From CAYOXX01 sp964408025 (lineage in GTDB: Bacteria > Acidobacteriota > DATKUA01): DNA of 29,998 nt. Both the position numbers and the translations under genes were made by a program. A model generated the notes under the pieces. It saw only the letters and a list, made by a program, of their open reading frames with translations, was not told where the DNA came from and ran no database searches. Numbering within the stretch: the stretch's first letter is position 1; every line of letters begins with the position of its first letter. Shown here piece after piece: positions 7,448 to 16,175 of this stretch. The stretch lies in NCBI GenBank assembly GCA_964408025.1, contig CAYOXX010000032.1:1-29998 (forward strand), in the 5' to 3' direction.

Positions 7448-9256
7448 ATGTGCGGCATAGTCGGCGCCATCGGCACCGATGCGGTGGCCCCCAAGCTGCT
7501 GCGGGGCATAAGCAACCTCGAGTACCGCGGTTACGACTCCTGCGGCGTGGCCATTCTGCACAGCGGCGAGATCGTCGTCAGGAAGGACGCCGGCACCGTC
7601 GCTGAGGTCGACGCCCGGCTTGACTTCGCCAGTATGTCGGGCAGTATAGGCATCGCCCACACCCGCTGGGCCACCCACGGCCGGGTCAACCAGGTCAATG
7701 CCCACCCCCACCTCTCGTCCGGCGGCCAGTTCGCGATAATCCACAACGGCATCATAAGCAACTACAAGGAGATCAAGGAGTTCCTCCTGGGCGAGGATTA
7801 CGAGTTCGCCAGCGAGACCGACACCGAGGTGGCGGCCAACCTGCTCGAGTACAGCTACAGGGACACCGGCGACGTCGCCACAGCGCTGGTGCGCACCGCC
7901 CGCAGGCTGGAGGGCAGCTACGCCCTGCTTGTGCTGACGACGCTCGACCCGGAGCACCTCTACGCGGTGCGGCTGGAGAGCCCGCTGATGCTCGGCATCG
8001 GCGCCCAGGAGAACTTCATCGGCTCCGACGCCAACGCCTTCATTGCCTCCACCCGCAACGCCGTGCCGCTGGACGACGGCGAGTACGCCGTCATCGGCCG
8101 CGACAGCTACCAGATCCGCAACCTGATGACCGGCGATATGATCGAGCGCAGCAGCTTTTCAATCCCCTGGGACTTCAGCGAGAGCCAGAAGGGCGGCTAC
8201 CCCCATTACATGCTCAAGGAGATCCACGAGCAGCCGCAGGCGATCAAGCAGGCGCTCTCAGTCGCCGGCGAGAGCATCTCCGAGCTGGCGGACCGCCTCG
8301 TCGAGGCCGAGCGGGTTTACCTGACGGGGGTCGGCACCACCTTCTACGTCGCCCAGTTCGGTCAGTACATCTTCAAGCGGCTCGCCGGCCTCTTCGCACC
8401 CGCAGTCAGCTCCGACGAATTCGAGCACTCCGCTATCGTGGATAAGGGAACCTTTGTCCTCGCGTTCTCGCAGAGCGGCGAGACCTACGACACGCTGCGG
8501 GCGCTGCGCTATGCCGGCGAGCGCGGCGGGGAAACGGCGGCGGTCGTCAACGTAGTCGGCTCCTCGATTACGCGCGCAGTCGACCGGACCGTGATCCAGG
8601 GCTCGGGACCGGAGATCTGCGTCATCAGCACCAAGGCCGCGCTGGCCCAGATGGTCATCCTCCTGCGGCTGGCGGCCGAGACGGCGCAGCGTCGCGGGCT
8701 GCTGGAGGGGAAGAAAGAAAAGAGCCTGCGGGAATCGCTCGAGCTGCTGCCGGAGGCGGTGCGGGCGATCATCAACGAGCGCAGCGGCCTGGTGCGCAAC
8801 CTCGCCAACCGCTACCTCAAGATCGGCAACTGGGTCTTCCTCGGCAGGGGCCGCTACTACCCGATCGCCATGGAGAGCGCGCTGAAGATGAAGGAGGTCA
8901 GCTACGTCCATAGCGAGGGGATGCCGGCCGGCTTCCTCAAGCACGGCACGCTGGCGCTGATCGACGAGGAGGTCAACACGCTGGTCTTCTGCCCCTCACG
9001 CGGCGAGGACGACCTGTTCGCCGCCACGCACAGCAGCGCCGAGGAGGTCAGGGCGCGCGGCGGCCACATCGTCGGCTTCTGCTTCGAGGAGGACGACCTC
9101 TTCGACGCCCGCATCGTGCTACCGGCGCTGCACCCGCTGCTAAACCCGCTGCTGCAGCTCGTCGTCGGCCAGCTCTTCAGCTACTTCACCGCCCTGGCCC
9201 TCGGCCGCAACATCGACAAGCCCCGCTCCCTGGCCAAGAGCGTCACCGTCTCCTGA
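7448..9256 (+). CDS. glmS: Glutamine:fructose-6-phosphate aminotransferase (isomerizing)
   Basis: 602 residues, the family length. It makes glucosamine-6-phosphate from fructose-6-phosphate and glutamine, the first committed step to UDP-GlcNAc. The N-terminal Ntn glutaminase begins MCGIVGAIG, with Cys2 as the nucleophile after Met removal, and shows LEYRGYDSCG, HTRWATHG and HNGIISNY. Two SIS sugar-isomerase domains follow, with GVGTTFYVAQ, SQSGETYDT, ESALKMKEVSYVHSEG and a C-terminus SLAKSVTVS close to the usual 'KPRNLAKSVTVE'. The ATG is 2 nt after the stop of the GlmU-like gene, so translation is coupled. No glmS ribozyme is expected in this position inside an operon and none was seen. It is followed by an insertion sequence. 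Confidence 0.97.
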   Translation: MCGIVGAIGTDAVAPKLLRGISNLEYRGYDSCGVAILHSGEIVVRKDAGTVAEVDARLDFASMSGSIGIAHTRWATHGRVNQVNAHPHLSSGGQFAIIHNGIISNYKEIKEFLLGEDYEFASETDTEVAANLLEYSYRDTGDVATALVRTARRLEGSYALLVLTTLDPEHLYAVRLESPLMLGIGAQENFIGSDANAFIASTRNAVPLDDGEYAVIGRDSYQIRNLMTGDMIERSSFSIPWDFSESQKGGYPHYMLKEIHEQPQAIKQALSVAGESISELADRLVEAERVYLTGVGTTFYVAQFGQYIFKRLAGLFAPAVSSDEFEHSAIVDKGTFVLAFSQSGETYDTLRALRYAGERGGETAAVVNVVGSSITRAVDRTVIQGSGPEICVISTKAALAQMVILLRLAAETAQRRGLLEGKKEKSLRESLELLPEAVRAIINERSGLVRNLANRYLKIGNWVFLGRGRYYPIAMESALKMKEVSYVHSEGMPAGFLKHGTLALIDEEVNTLVFCPSRGEDDLFAATHSSAEEVRARGGHIVGFCFEEDDLFDARIVLPALHPLLNPLLQLVVGQLFSYFTALALGRNIDKPRSLAKSVTVS

Positions 9257-9507
9257 TATGAAGAGGTCGTTACGGTCTTAGGTGATTGAGGAGAGGTTAT
9301 GTCCAGGCTGGAATGGCTTTCTTTTCGCAATGCTGATCGCTGGACATCGAGCCCGACTTTCTATGATAATCTTGGAATAAAAGCAAGCCGTGAACGAACG
9401 TGAGAGTGTTGATTTAATCGCGTCATAGTTGTTCCCTGAAGATTGATTACCACCTCCGGGCATGAGACAATCTTCCGTAACATGTTGATAGCCTGGGAGA
9501 TTGTTCA
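9257..9507. other. Non-coding stretch between glmS and the transposase gene
   Basis: About 250 nt, more AT-rich than the flanking genes. It holds an 8-bp perfect inverted repeat, GAAGATTG (9438-9445) and CAATCTTC (9468-9475), 33 nt before the transposase start, which may belong to the left part of the insertion sequence. I could not find a matching terminal repeat on the right side, so the element's end is undefined. No gene is seen. Confidence 0.5.
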
Positions 9508-10521
9508 GTGCGAGGCCAACAGAAGCGTCAAAAGGACTTCTACAGCGAAGCCATTTACGAACCGATTATCCCCAAGGATCACATCCTGAGGCGTCTCAAA
9601 GATCTCCTTGACTGGGAAGCGCTTGCCGGCGAGCTTCATGATTGCTATCGGCACAAGGGCCGCCCCAGCGTGCCACCGGAGGTGATGCTAAGGATCTTAA
9701 TCCTCCAGTATCTATATGACAGATCGGACCGCCAGGTCGAAGAGGATCTGCGCATGCACCTGGGATTCAAGTTCTTCTGCGGCCTGGCCGCTGATGAAGT
9801 GGGACCGGACCACTCGACTCTATCGCGCTTCCGCGGCCGAGTGGGCACCAGGCGCTTCGCGCGGCTGTTCAACAGGATAGTGGAGGCGGCCCGGGAGGAG
9901 GGGCTGGTGGGTGACCGCCTCCACGCCATCGACGCCAGGGCGGTAAAGGCCAATGTGAACACCTGGCTGCTGCGGGACCGTGCGATCGAGGAGCGCGACG
10001 CCGACAAGGGCTCCCGCGGTGGTTTCGAGCGTTTCGAAGGGCCGCGCCCCCGGGGCAGCCCGGACCCCGACGCCGCCTTCGGGCGCAAGAGCAAGAACAA
10101 GAAGTTTTTCGGCTACAAGCACCACATGGCCGTCGATGCCGACAGCGGCATGATCGTCTCCTCGGTGGTCACGCCGGGCAACGAGCACGACGGCGCGGTG
10201 ATGGAGGAGGTGCTGGATGCTAAGGCCGGGGCGGTGGTGGCCGACAAGGCTTACGACTTGCCGCGCTGCCACCGGCTGCTGAAGCACAAGATGATCGAGA
10301 ACCGCATTATCAGGCGTAGAGGAGGGAAGCAGGGGAACAATACCGGTCGTTATGTTGTGGAACGTACCAACGCTGTCGTTAAGCGTTGGTGTGGTGGCGG
10401 CAGGGCCCGTTACTGGGGCTTGGAGAAGGTAACTATCCAGATGCTGCTGGCCTCGATGGCAGCCAACATCAAGCGCTGGTTGAGCCTCACGGCGGAGGCC
10501 TGTATATCGACACCCGGATGA
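9508..10521 (+). CDS. IS5/IS1182-like DDE transposase
   Basis: A 337-residue, apparently intact transposase. The N-terminal DUF772-type segment (about 45-110) includes GRPSVPPEVMLRILILQYLY and DHSTLSRFRGRVG. The catalytic domain follows with Asp142 (HAIDARAVKAN), Asp246 (VVADKAYDLP) and Glu285 (RYVVERTNAVVKR), and between them KKFFGYKHHMAVDADSG. The start is the GTG at 9508, with GGGAGA about 8 nt upstream. Full insertion-sequence ends and target duplication could not be recognised. It separates the glmU/glmS pair from the HAD/phosphohexomutase operon, so it may have split an older amino-sugar cluster. Codon use resembles its neighbours, so it may be long resident. Confidence 0.88.
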   Translation: MRGQQKRQKDFYSEAIYEPIIPKDHILRRLKDLLDWEALAGELHDCYRHKGRPSVPPEVMLRILILQYLYDRSDRQVEEDLRMHLGFKFFCGLAADEVGPDHSTLSRFRGRVGTRRFARLFNRIVEAAREEGLVGDRLHAIDARAVKANVNTWLLRDRAIEERDADKGSRGGFERFEGPRPRGSPDPDAAFGRKSKNKKFFGYKHHMAVDADSGMIVSSVVTPGNEHDGAVMEEVLDAKAGAVVADKAYDLPRCHRLLKHKMIENRIIRRRGGKQGNNTGRYVVERTNAVVKRWCGGGRARYWGLEKVTIQMLLASMAANIKRWLSLTAEACISTPG

Positions 10522-10878
10522 TGCGGTTAACGGGCCGGTTGTCAGCTTGCAGGGTCTAAATACGCCCATTTCCGACCGGTTTTGCCCGAAAAACCGACCA
10601 AATCTCGGCCGAATGATATTCTCAACGAGCAGGGGATGAGAAATCCGTCTTAAACAGTCAATAAATCAACGGTCTCGAACGTATGTCAATTCAAAACGCA
10701 CTTGTGCGTTTCTTTGCGTTTTTAATGCTTTTCGGTGAAGCGGCTTGGTAATTACAAATCCTGTAAACTACTGTTAATAAATAACTTCCGCTTTTAGAAG
10801 CCCAAATTCCTCGACAGATAGAAACACTCAGAAAAATCCTTTGAATGCATTGCATCTCCGCCGCATAGAGTCTCATCG
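10522..10878. other. AT-rich non-coding stretch with two hairpins
   Basis: No gene seen. Hairpin one: CGGTTTT (10577-10583) with AAAACCG (10590-10596). Hairpin two: AAACGCA (10694-10700), loop CTTG, TGCGTTT (10705-10711), followed by CTTTGCGTTTTT, which could act as a terminator for the transposase transcript. The first hairpin may lie within the right end of the insertion sequence. Confidence 0.4.
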
Positions 10879-10907
10879 TTGCAGTGGACTTTCACGATCG
10901 CTACAAT
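10879..10907 (+). promoter_or_regulatory. Predicted promoter placing transcription start at the HAD gene's ATG (leaderless)
   Basis: TTGCAG (10879-10884), a 17-nt spacer and TACAAT (10902-10907). The expected start of transcription, 6-8 nt after the -10, coincides with the A of the ATG at 10914. No Shine-Dalgarno sequence precedes that ATG. Confidence 0.6.
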
Positions 10908-10913
10908 GCCGTT

Positions 10914-11615
10914 ATGCCCATCCGCGCATTCGTTTTCGACATCGACGACACGCTGATATCCACGACGAAGAACACCATTAGGGCGAGGTGGCGCTGCCTC
11001 GAGTTCGTGCTCGGCGAGCTGGGGGGGATACCCGACGAGCGCGCCGCCGGGCTGGTGGATCGCCTCTACGACGTCTTTGGCTGGAGCAGGCTGCGAGACC
11101 TCTGGCGCTCGCTGGCCGTCGAGCTCGGCCTTCCTGATCCAGGGGAGGCGGTTCTCGACGGCGCGGCGACACTCTTCGAGGAGGTCTTCTTTGACGGCCT
11201 GCACGCACTGTCGACGGTTGAGAGCACGCTGGTGACGCTCTCGAGTCGGCCCGTCGAGATGGGGATAATATCCGACGGCGATGAGGAGCTGCAGCGGCGT
11301 AAGCTGCGGGCGACCGGGCTGGATCGGTTCTTCGAAGCGGAGCGGGTGATCGTCACCATCCAGAGCGACCTCTATAGCGCTAAGCCGTCGTCGGCGAATT
11401 TCCGGCGCATGGAGAAGTTATTGGACGTGCGGGCACACGAGGCTGTTTATGTCGGCGACAAGCCGTGGGACGTGACGGCGGCCAACGTCGCCGGCTGGAC
11501 CTCGATCCGCAGCCGCCAGGCAGCCGGGTTCGGCGTCTGGCCGTCACCGTCGCTGGCGATCCAGAAGCCGGATCTGGAGATCGACACACTCGCGGAAATC
11601 CTGGAGCTGGAATGA
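10914..11615 (+). CDS. HAD-superfamily hydrolase (probable sugar-phosphate phosphatase)
   Basis: A 233-residue HAD hydrolase with all four motifs: I, FDIDDTLIS with nucleophile Asp9 and acid/base Asp11; II, GIISDGDEE; III, the Lys in YSAKPSSANF; IV, YVGDKPWDVTAAN. An alpha-helical cap lies between motifs I and II (about 20-110), a C1-type cap like beta-phosphoglucomutase and phosphoglycolate phosphatase relatives. The substrate cannot be told. The ATG at 10914 is preferred over the in-frame GTG at 10884, which falls in the -35 box. The gene overlaps the next by ATGA, so it is coupled to a phosphohexomutase, suggesting sugar-phosphate turnover. A G7 run lies at 11021-11027. Confidence 0.85.
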   Translation: MPIRAFVFDIDDTLISTTKNTIRARWRCLEFVLGELGGIPDERAAGLVDRLYDVFGWSRLRDLWRSLAVELGLPDPGEAVLDGAATLFEEVFFDGLHALSTVESTLVTLSSRPVEMGIISDGDEELQRRKLRATGLDRFFEAERVIVTIQSDLYSAKPSSANFRRMEKLLDVRAHEAVYVGDKPWDVTAANVAGWTSIRSRQAAGFGVWPSPSLAIQKPDLEIDTLAEILELE

Positions 11616-13774
11616 GCGAGAGTCCTCCGCGCCTGCAGGGTACCGACGGGGTTAGGGGGGAGGTGGCAGCCGACGGTGACCGGCGCGCGGCCGGCATGTC
11701 GGCCGTTGAGGCCTTCGTCCGCCGGGGACTGATCACGCCGTCGTTCGTCGAGCTCTACTGCTATGCCTTTGCCGAGGAGCTGCTGGAGTCCGGCCTGGCC
11801 GCGCCGGGCGACGAGATCCTCGTCGGCTACGATCCCCGCGATCCGGAGAGAAGACTGGTCACCGCCGCCCTCGACGGCGTCGCCAAAGCGGGGGCCGTAC
11901 CGGTCGACGTTGGCGTCTTGCCGACGCCGGGCATCGGCCTGTACGCTGTCTCCCGCGGCGCGGGCGGCGCGGTGGTGGTCACCGCAAGCCACAACCCGCC
12001 CGACCAGAACGGCATAAAGCTATTCCTGCCGGATCTCGGCCTAAAACTCTTCCCCGCCGACGATGCGCGCCTCACGGCCAGGATGTACGCTTTAGAGGGG
12101 ATTGACCTTTCTGAGCTGAAACCGCTGCACGGCGTCATCGACGGAGCTGCCGAGGCCCTCTCGACGTTTGAGAGCTTCTTTTCCGATCCCTATAACACCT
12201 GGGTCGGGGAGGACGATTTCGGCGACACGATCCTAGTCGTCGACGCCGCCAACGGCGCCCTGGCCGGGCTAGCCGCTCCGATCCTCGAACGCTTCGGCTT
12301 CCGGGCCTTAGAGGAGGTGGGCGCGGCGGACGACGGCTCGGTCAACGTTAACTGCGGCGCCGGCCTGCTCGAGGGCCACGGCCGCATCGGGCCGGATTTC
12401 ATATCCGACGCCGGGGGCGATTTCCGCACCATCGAGCTGGCGCAGGCGCTCTTCCGCCACGGCCGCGCGCAAAGGGAGGAGATGCGCGGCGGCACGCAGG
12501 GGGTGAGGGTGAGGGTCTCGGGAGCCGCCTTCGACGCCGATGGCGACCGCTTCTACCGGCTCGAGTACGACCCGTTCGAGGACTCCGTCCTCATCCTCAG
12601 CGGCGACGAGCTGGCCTACCACCAGGCCTGGTTCCTGCGCCGCAGGCTAGGGGAGCGGTACAACGGGGCCTCCGTTTTCGCCACCACCGTTGAGAGCGAC
12701 ATCAACGCTGCGGCCGCCGCCGAGGAGCTCGGCTTCATCGGCGTCCACACGGGCGTCGGCGACAAGTGGCTTCTCTGGGAGGCACATTGCCACCTGCTCG
12801 GTGCCCGCTGGGAAGTGCTGAACGAGAACATCGCCGAGATCGACCGTCTCGCCCGCATCGAGGAGATGGGAAACAGGTTCCTGGCTCAAGAGGAGGCGGA
12901 TGGGCGGGAGATGATCGGTTTCGTGCGCGAGGCTGAGCGGATGGCCGAGGAGTGCGGGTTAGATCTCAACTCGCTGCTGCGGGAGCAGGAGCGGCACACT
13001 TTCGCCGTGGGCAGCGAGGAGACCGGCCATGCGATCACCTGCGGCCGCGTGGCGCTGCGCGAGGGCGGCGAGCGCCTCGTTTACTTCGGCGACGGCCTCA
13101 AGAGCGCCGTCAACACGTTCGCCGCCAGCCGCGAGCTGGCGAACGAGGCGGAAGGTCGGGAGTACTACCGCAGGCTCCACCGTCCCTTCCCGCCCGGCTA
13201 CAAGCGGACGATTCCGGTCTATTACACCGACCGCAGCTTGCTGCGTCCTGGGAGCGAGGCGTGGAGCGAGATCAAGGGGAGCCTCATCGAGGGCGCGCGC
13301 CGGCGTTTCGGCGGGCTGTTGGAGCCGGAGTTCCGACCGCGCGTAGAGGAGCCCGAAATGATCTTCCTCGCCCTCGACGAGCTGGCCGCCGAGGGGATCG
13401 AGGAGACCACGCGCGCGGCCATCTTCGTCCGCAACTCGGGCACCGAGGAGAAGACCTCTGTTTACCTGCGCGGCGCTCCGCGGTTCGCCGCCGAGCTGGA
13501 CGCCCTGGGCGAGGAGCTTGCGGTACGGATCGGCGCCCTGATGAAGCGGGCCGACTCTCCCTACGCGCGGGCCGAGCTGGCCGTCCTGGAGCGGATCGAA
13601 GAAAGGGGACCGGCGGCTTTCTCCGAGCTGGCCGACCTGCTCTCGGAGGTGAATGCGGAGAGGCTGCTGGTGGAGATGAGCGCCAAGGAGAGACTCCTCG
13701 AGGTCAAGGGGGAGAAGTTAGCGCTTACCGAGCGCGGTCGCCGCGTACTTGGGGCCTTGGAGGAGGAGCGATGA
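11612..13774 (+). CDS. Large phosphoglucomutase/phosphomannomutase-family enzyme with C-terminal winged helix
   Basis: A 720-residue alpha-D-phosphohexomutase; usual members have about 450-550. Visible motifs are RLQGTDGVRG (residues 7-16), the phosphoserine loop TASHNPP (Ser126), the metal loop FDADGDR (307-313), the sugar-specificity loop GSEETGH (467-473) and the phosphate loop RNSGTEEKT (from 607). The run GVGDKW is about 80 residues from GSEETGH, longer than usual, so there is an insertion of some 45 residues. After the enzyme proper a segment of about 65 residues (LERIEERGPAAFSELADLL to the end) looks like a winged-helix fold ending in 'LTERGRRVLGALE'. It is coupled to the HAD gene before it and the lipoprotein after it. 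With glmU-like and glmS nearby a GlmM-like role is possible, but the substrate is undecided. Confidence 0.87.
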   Translation: MSESPPRLQGTDGVRGEVAADGDRRAAGMSAVEAFVRRGLITPSFVELYCYAFAEELLESGLAAPGDEILVGYDPRDPERRLVTAALDGVAKAGAVPVDVGVLPTPGIGLYAVSRGAGGAVVVTASHNPPDQNGIKLFLPDLGLKLFPADDARLTARMYALEGIDLSELKPLHGVIDGAAEALSTFESFFSDPYNTWVGEDDFGDTILVVDAANGALAGLAAPILERFGFRALEEVGAADDGSVNVNCGAGLLEGHGRIGPDFISDAGGDFRTIELAQALFRHGRAQREEMRGGTQGVRVRVSGAAFDADGDRFYRLEYDPFEDSVLILSGDELAYHQAWFLRRRLGERYNGASVFATTVESDINAAAAAEELGFIGVHTGVGDKWLLWEAHCHLLGARWEVLNENIAEIDRLARIEEMGNRFLAQEEADGREMIGFVREAERMAEECGLDLNSLLREQERHTFAVGSEETGHAITCGRVALREGGERLVYFGDGLKSAVNTFAASRELANEAEGREYYRRLHRPFPPGYKRTIPVYYTDRSLLRPGSEAWSEIKGSLIEGARRRFGGLLEPEFRPRVEEPEMIFLALDELAAEGIEETTRAAIFVRNSGTEEKTSVYLRGAPRFAAELDALGEELAVRIGALMKRADSPYARAELAVLERIEERGPAAFSELADLLSEVNAERLLVEMSAKERLLEVKGEKLALTERGRRVLGALEEER

Positions 13775-14502
13775 TGAAGCACTTACCGTGCTTTCTGATC
13801 ACGGTTTGCCTGCTGCTGGCCGCCTGCCCGCCGCCGCAGGGGAGCGGGGAACGGGTCGAGCTGGAGAGCGACGGCTGGGTCGTCGTCGGCGATCTTCAGG
13901 TACCAGCATCGGATGAGCCCGTACCGGCTGTGCTGATGCTGCACATGATGCCGACAGTCCGCTCGAGCTACATCCGCCTGGCCGACCTGTTCGCGGAGAG
14001 GGGTATCGCCTCGCTGCGGATCGACCTGCGCGGCCACGGCGAGAGCACCAACCTCGGCGGCCACAACCGCGAGGTCAACGCCCGAGCCTGGCGCGACGTA
14101 GTGGCGGCCCTGGACTTTTTGAGATCCCGAGAGGGCGTAATCGATCCGGCGAGGTTAGGCGTTCTGGGCGCGAGCTACAGCGGCGAGCACGCCGCCCGCG
14201 CCGGCAGGGAGGGGTGCGATATCGCCACCTACGCGATCCTGTCGTCGGGCGGATTCTCGGAAGAATCGATTGCCTTCGTCGGCTCCGGCGAAGCGCCGTG
14301 GCTGTTCGTCGCCGCCAGGGACGACGGCGAGAGGACACCCGCCCTCATGGAGCGCGCCGCGGCGGCCGCGGGCGAGCGGGGCGAGTTAATCATGTATGAC
14401 GCGGGCGGCCACGGCACCTACCTCTTCAGTGTCTATTCCGATCTGGAGGAGCGGATCGCCGACTGGTTCGCCGATCGACTGAGCGGGCCAGTAGATTGGT
14501 AA
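13771..14502 (+). CDS. Lipoprotein alpha/beta hydrolase (dienelactone hydrolase-like)
   Basis: A 243-residue lipoprotein. A signal peptide ends in the lipobox LLLAAC (Cys19). The hydrolase fold shows the oxyanion strand PAVLMLHMMPTVRSSY, a strand and loop IDLRGHGES, the nucleophile elbow GASYS (Ser135) and the catalytic His214 in GGHGTYLF; the acid is probably in WLFVAARDDGE. It overlaps the phosphohexomutase stop by ATGA, with AGGAGGAG 4-5 nt upstream of the start. It is the last gene of the operon; a periplasmic esterase or small peptidase-like role is likely, substrate unknown. The earlier in-frame sequence inside the mutase gene has no start signal. Confidence 0.85.
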   Translation: MMKHLPCFLITVCLLLAACPPPQGSGERVELESDGWVVVGDLQVPASDEPVPAVLMLHMMPTVRSSYIRLADLFAERGIASLRIDLRGHGESTNLGGHNREVNARAWRDVVAALDFLRSREGVIDPARLGVLGASYSGEHAARAGREGCDIATYAILSSGGFSEESIAFVGSGEAPWLFVAARDDGERTPALMERAAAAAGERGELIMYDAGGHGTYLFSVYSDLEERIADWFADRLSGPVDW

Positions 14503-14592
14503 GCTTGATAATAAGATATTATGTACGGTAGCTAAATTATAAGCAGTTGATATAGACTCCTTGAATTAGAAGGGTCGAGGAGCTGATCGCCC

Positions 14593-14643
14593 GTGATCGG
14601 AAGAACAGTATCCCACTACAAGATTCTCGAGAGGCTCGGCGGG
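14593..14643 (+). pseudogene. N-terminal remnant of a Ser/Thr protein kinase
   Basis: From a GTG at 14593 the translation is MIGRTVSHYKILERLGG, the characteristic first 17 residues of Acidobacteria-type PknB-like kinases up to the glycine loop (normally followed by GGMG and VYKAED). After this the frame loses all similarity. Upstream lies TAGACT (14553-14558) and GAGGAG, so an old promoter and ribosome site may also be preserved. See the matching C-terminal remnant at 15921-16100. Confidence 0.7.
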
Positions 14644-14731
14644 AGCAAGATTACTCCTCCGGTGGCTGATGCCCACCGGCTCTCGGTGAAAATAGGGTGC
14701 GCTTTGTTGACTATTGAACATGGGGGGGGAA

Positions 14732-15670
14732 ATGAGGAAACTATTAGCGCTGCTTTTGCCGGCTAAATTGTTTCTGCTCTTTATACTATATCCTGCATTT
14801 GCACAGCATGCGAACTGGATCTACGCTGCAGAGAGAGTATGTTCGCAAAGCTGCCTTTGCACAGAAGTTTCGGGTAGTATCCAAGATGTCATTAGAGTAG
14901 GTACTGCTGTATCCGCCGATGAGGTGCCGATACGCTATCAGGTGCAGGGGGAGGGGGAGCCAGCTCTCGTCTTCGTTCACGGCTGGTGCTGCGACCGGAG
15001 TTATTGGGATGCGCAGGTGGATTACTTTGCGCGGAATTACAAAGTAGTGGCGGTAGATCTGGCGGGTCACGGCGAGTCAGGGCTCGGACGTGAAGCCTGG
15101 ACGATAACGGCGTTCGGCGAGGATGTAGTTGCCGTCATAGAGAAACTTGATCTAAGGAAAGTCGTGCTGATCGGGCACTCCATGGGAGGTCCGGTGATAT
15201 TAGAGGCTGCCAGGAGAATACAAGGACGTGTTATTGGGCTGGTAGGGGTGGACACTTTCGTGGCTTATGGGCAGTTAGATACGAGTGAATTTCTAGCCCC
15301 ATTTCGAGCAGATTTTGCGGGAAGTACCGATAACTTCGTTCGTCAATTCCTGTTCACGCCCAATTCCGATCCCACTCTCGTCGACACGATATCCACCGAC
15401 ATGTCTGCGGCTCCCGCTGAGGTTGGTCTCAGTGCGATGGAGGCACTACTCGCATATGATTGGGCATCCGTAATGCAAGAGGTGCTGGCACCGATACGAT
15501 GCATAAATTCCGACATGGTTCCCACCGATGTAGAGGCCAGCAGGCTGCATGCCGCCTCTTTTGATGTGGAGGTCATATCGGGGGTGGGACATTTCGTCAT
15601 GTTAGAAGATCCGGAGACTTTCAATAGCATTCTCGCTGAAATTTTAGGAGAGTATATCAGCGGAAATTGA
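14732..15670 (+). CDS. Secreted alpha/beta hydrolase
   Basis: 312 residues. A signal peptide (MRKLLALLLPAKLFLLFILYPAFA, cleavage after AFA) precedes a classical alpha/beta-hydrolase fold: oxyanion strand LVFVHGWCCDRSYWD, VDLAGHGES, nucleophile elbow GHSMGG (Ser150), probable acid in INSDMVPTDVEA, and His287 in GVGHFVMLEDP. This is the epoxide hydrolase/haloperoxidase/lipase-like group; the substrate is unknown. Base composition is clearly more AT-rich than the operon before it, with AGA/ATA/TTA codons, suggesting acquisition. A G8 run lies directly before the ATG at 14732. Alternative starts at TTG 14714 or ATG 14720 would put that run inside the gene. It sits between two remnants of a kinase gene. 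Confidence 0.85.
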   Translation: MRKLLALLLPAKLFLLFILYPAFAQHANWIYAAERVCSQSCLCTEVSGSIQDVIRVGTAVSADEVPIRYQVQGEGEPALVFVHGWCCDRSYWDAQVDYFARNYKVVAVDLAGHGESGLGREAWTITAFGEDVVAVIEKLDLRKVVLIGHSMGGPVILEAARRIQGRVIGLVGVDTFVAYGQLDTSEFLAPFRADFAGSTDNFVRQFLFTPNSDPTLVDTISTDMSAAPAEVGLSAMEALLAYDWASVMQEVLAPIRCINSDMVPTDVEASRLHAASFDVEVISGVGHFVMLEDPETFNSILAEILGEYISGN

Positions 15671-15920
15671 AATGTAGCAGCCGGCTAAACATTGGCCGGT
15701 CTTATCTTGTCGGCCGCTTTAGCTTTTTATTTTACGACCGCCTTCCCTTGAATGGAAGCTGAAGAACGGTATTGAACGGTAAGCCAGATTGATAAAATAT
15801 GTCCGTTAAAATAGGCTAATTACAGCAGTTATAGAACTGGTGTCGATTTTAAGAATGGCAAAAGAAAGGTCGTGCGGCGAAGTGTCGCTTTGGCACATAA
15901 TAACTTTTAATCTTATTGTA

Positions 15921-16100
15921 GCCATGGCTTATTACTATATGTTTCTAGATGAGCGTGAGGGGGCGCTCAGTTACCTGTAGTCGGCACTATCGGTGTGGAA
16001 TCATGGGATATTCTTTCTCAGATACAATCCCGTATTCGCAGAATTGCGCTCCCACCCGAGGTTCATTGCCCTGCTCCGTGAAATGAAGCTGGTGGATTGA
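15921..16100 (+). pseudogene. C-terminal remnant of a Ser/Thr kinase-TPR protein
   Basis: The frame ending with TGA at 16098-16100 reads …YNPVFAELRSHPRFIALLREM…, the very typical C-terminus of bacterial kinase/TPR or cyclase/TPR proteins ('DPLRSDPRFQxLLRRMG'). Further upstream in the same frame comes AMAYYYMFLDEREGALSYL, like a final TPR ('YAALGDKDxALxWL'), interrupted by a TAG at 15978. The 250 nt from 15671 to 15920 hold no recognisable gene. The frame carries a stop and no kinase core, so this is decayed. Confidence 0.65.
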
Positions 16101-16175
16101 TTCTTCCATACGCAGATCGAGAGCATTCCCTATCCCCACTCTCCGCTACTGGGATAGTACTGAATAATTTACGGT

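Noticed and set aside
9430..10640. Complete insertion-sequence boundaries with terminal inverted repeats
   Set aside because: No matching left and right ends could be found; only internal hairpins on each side were visible.
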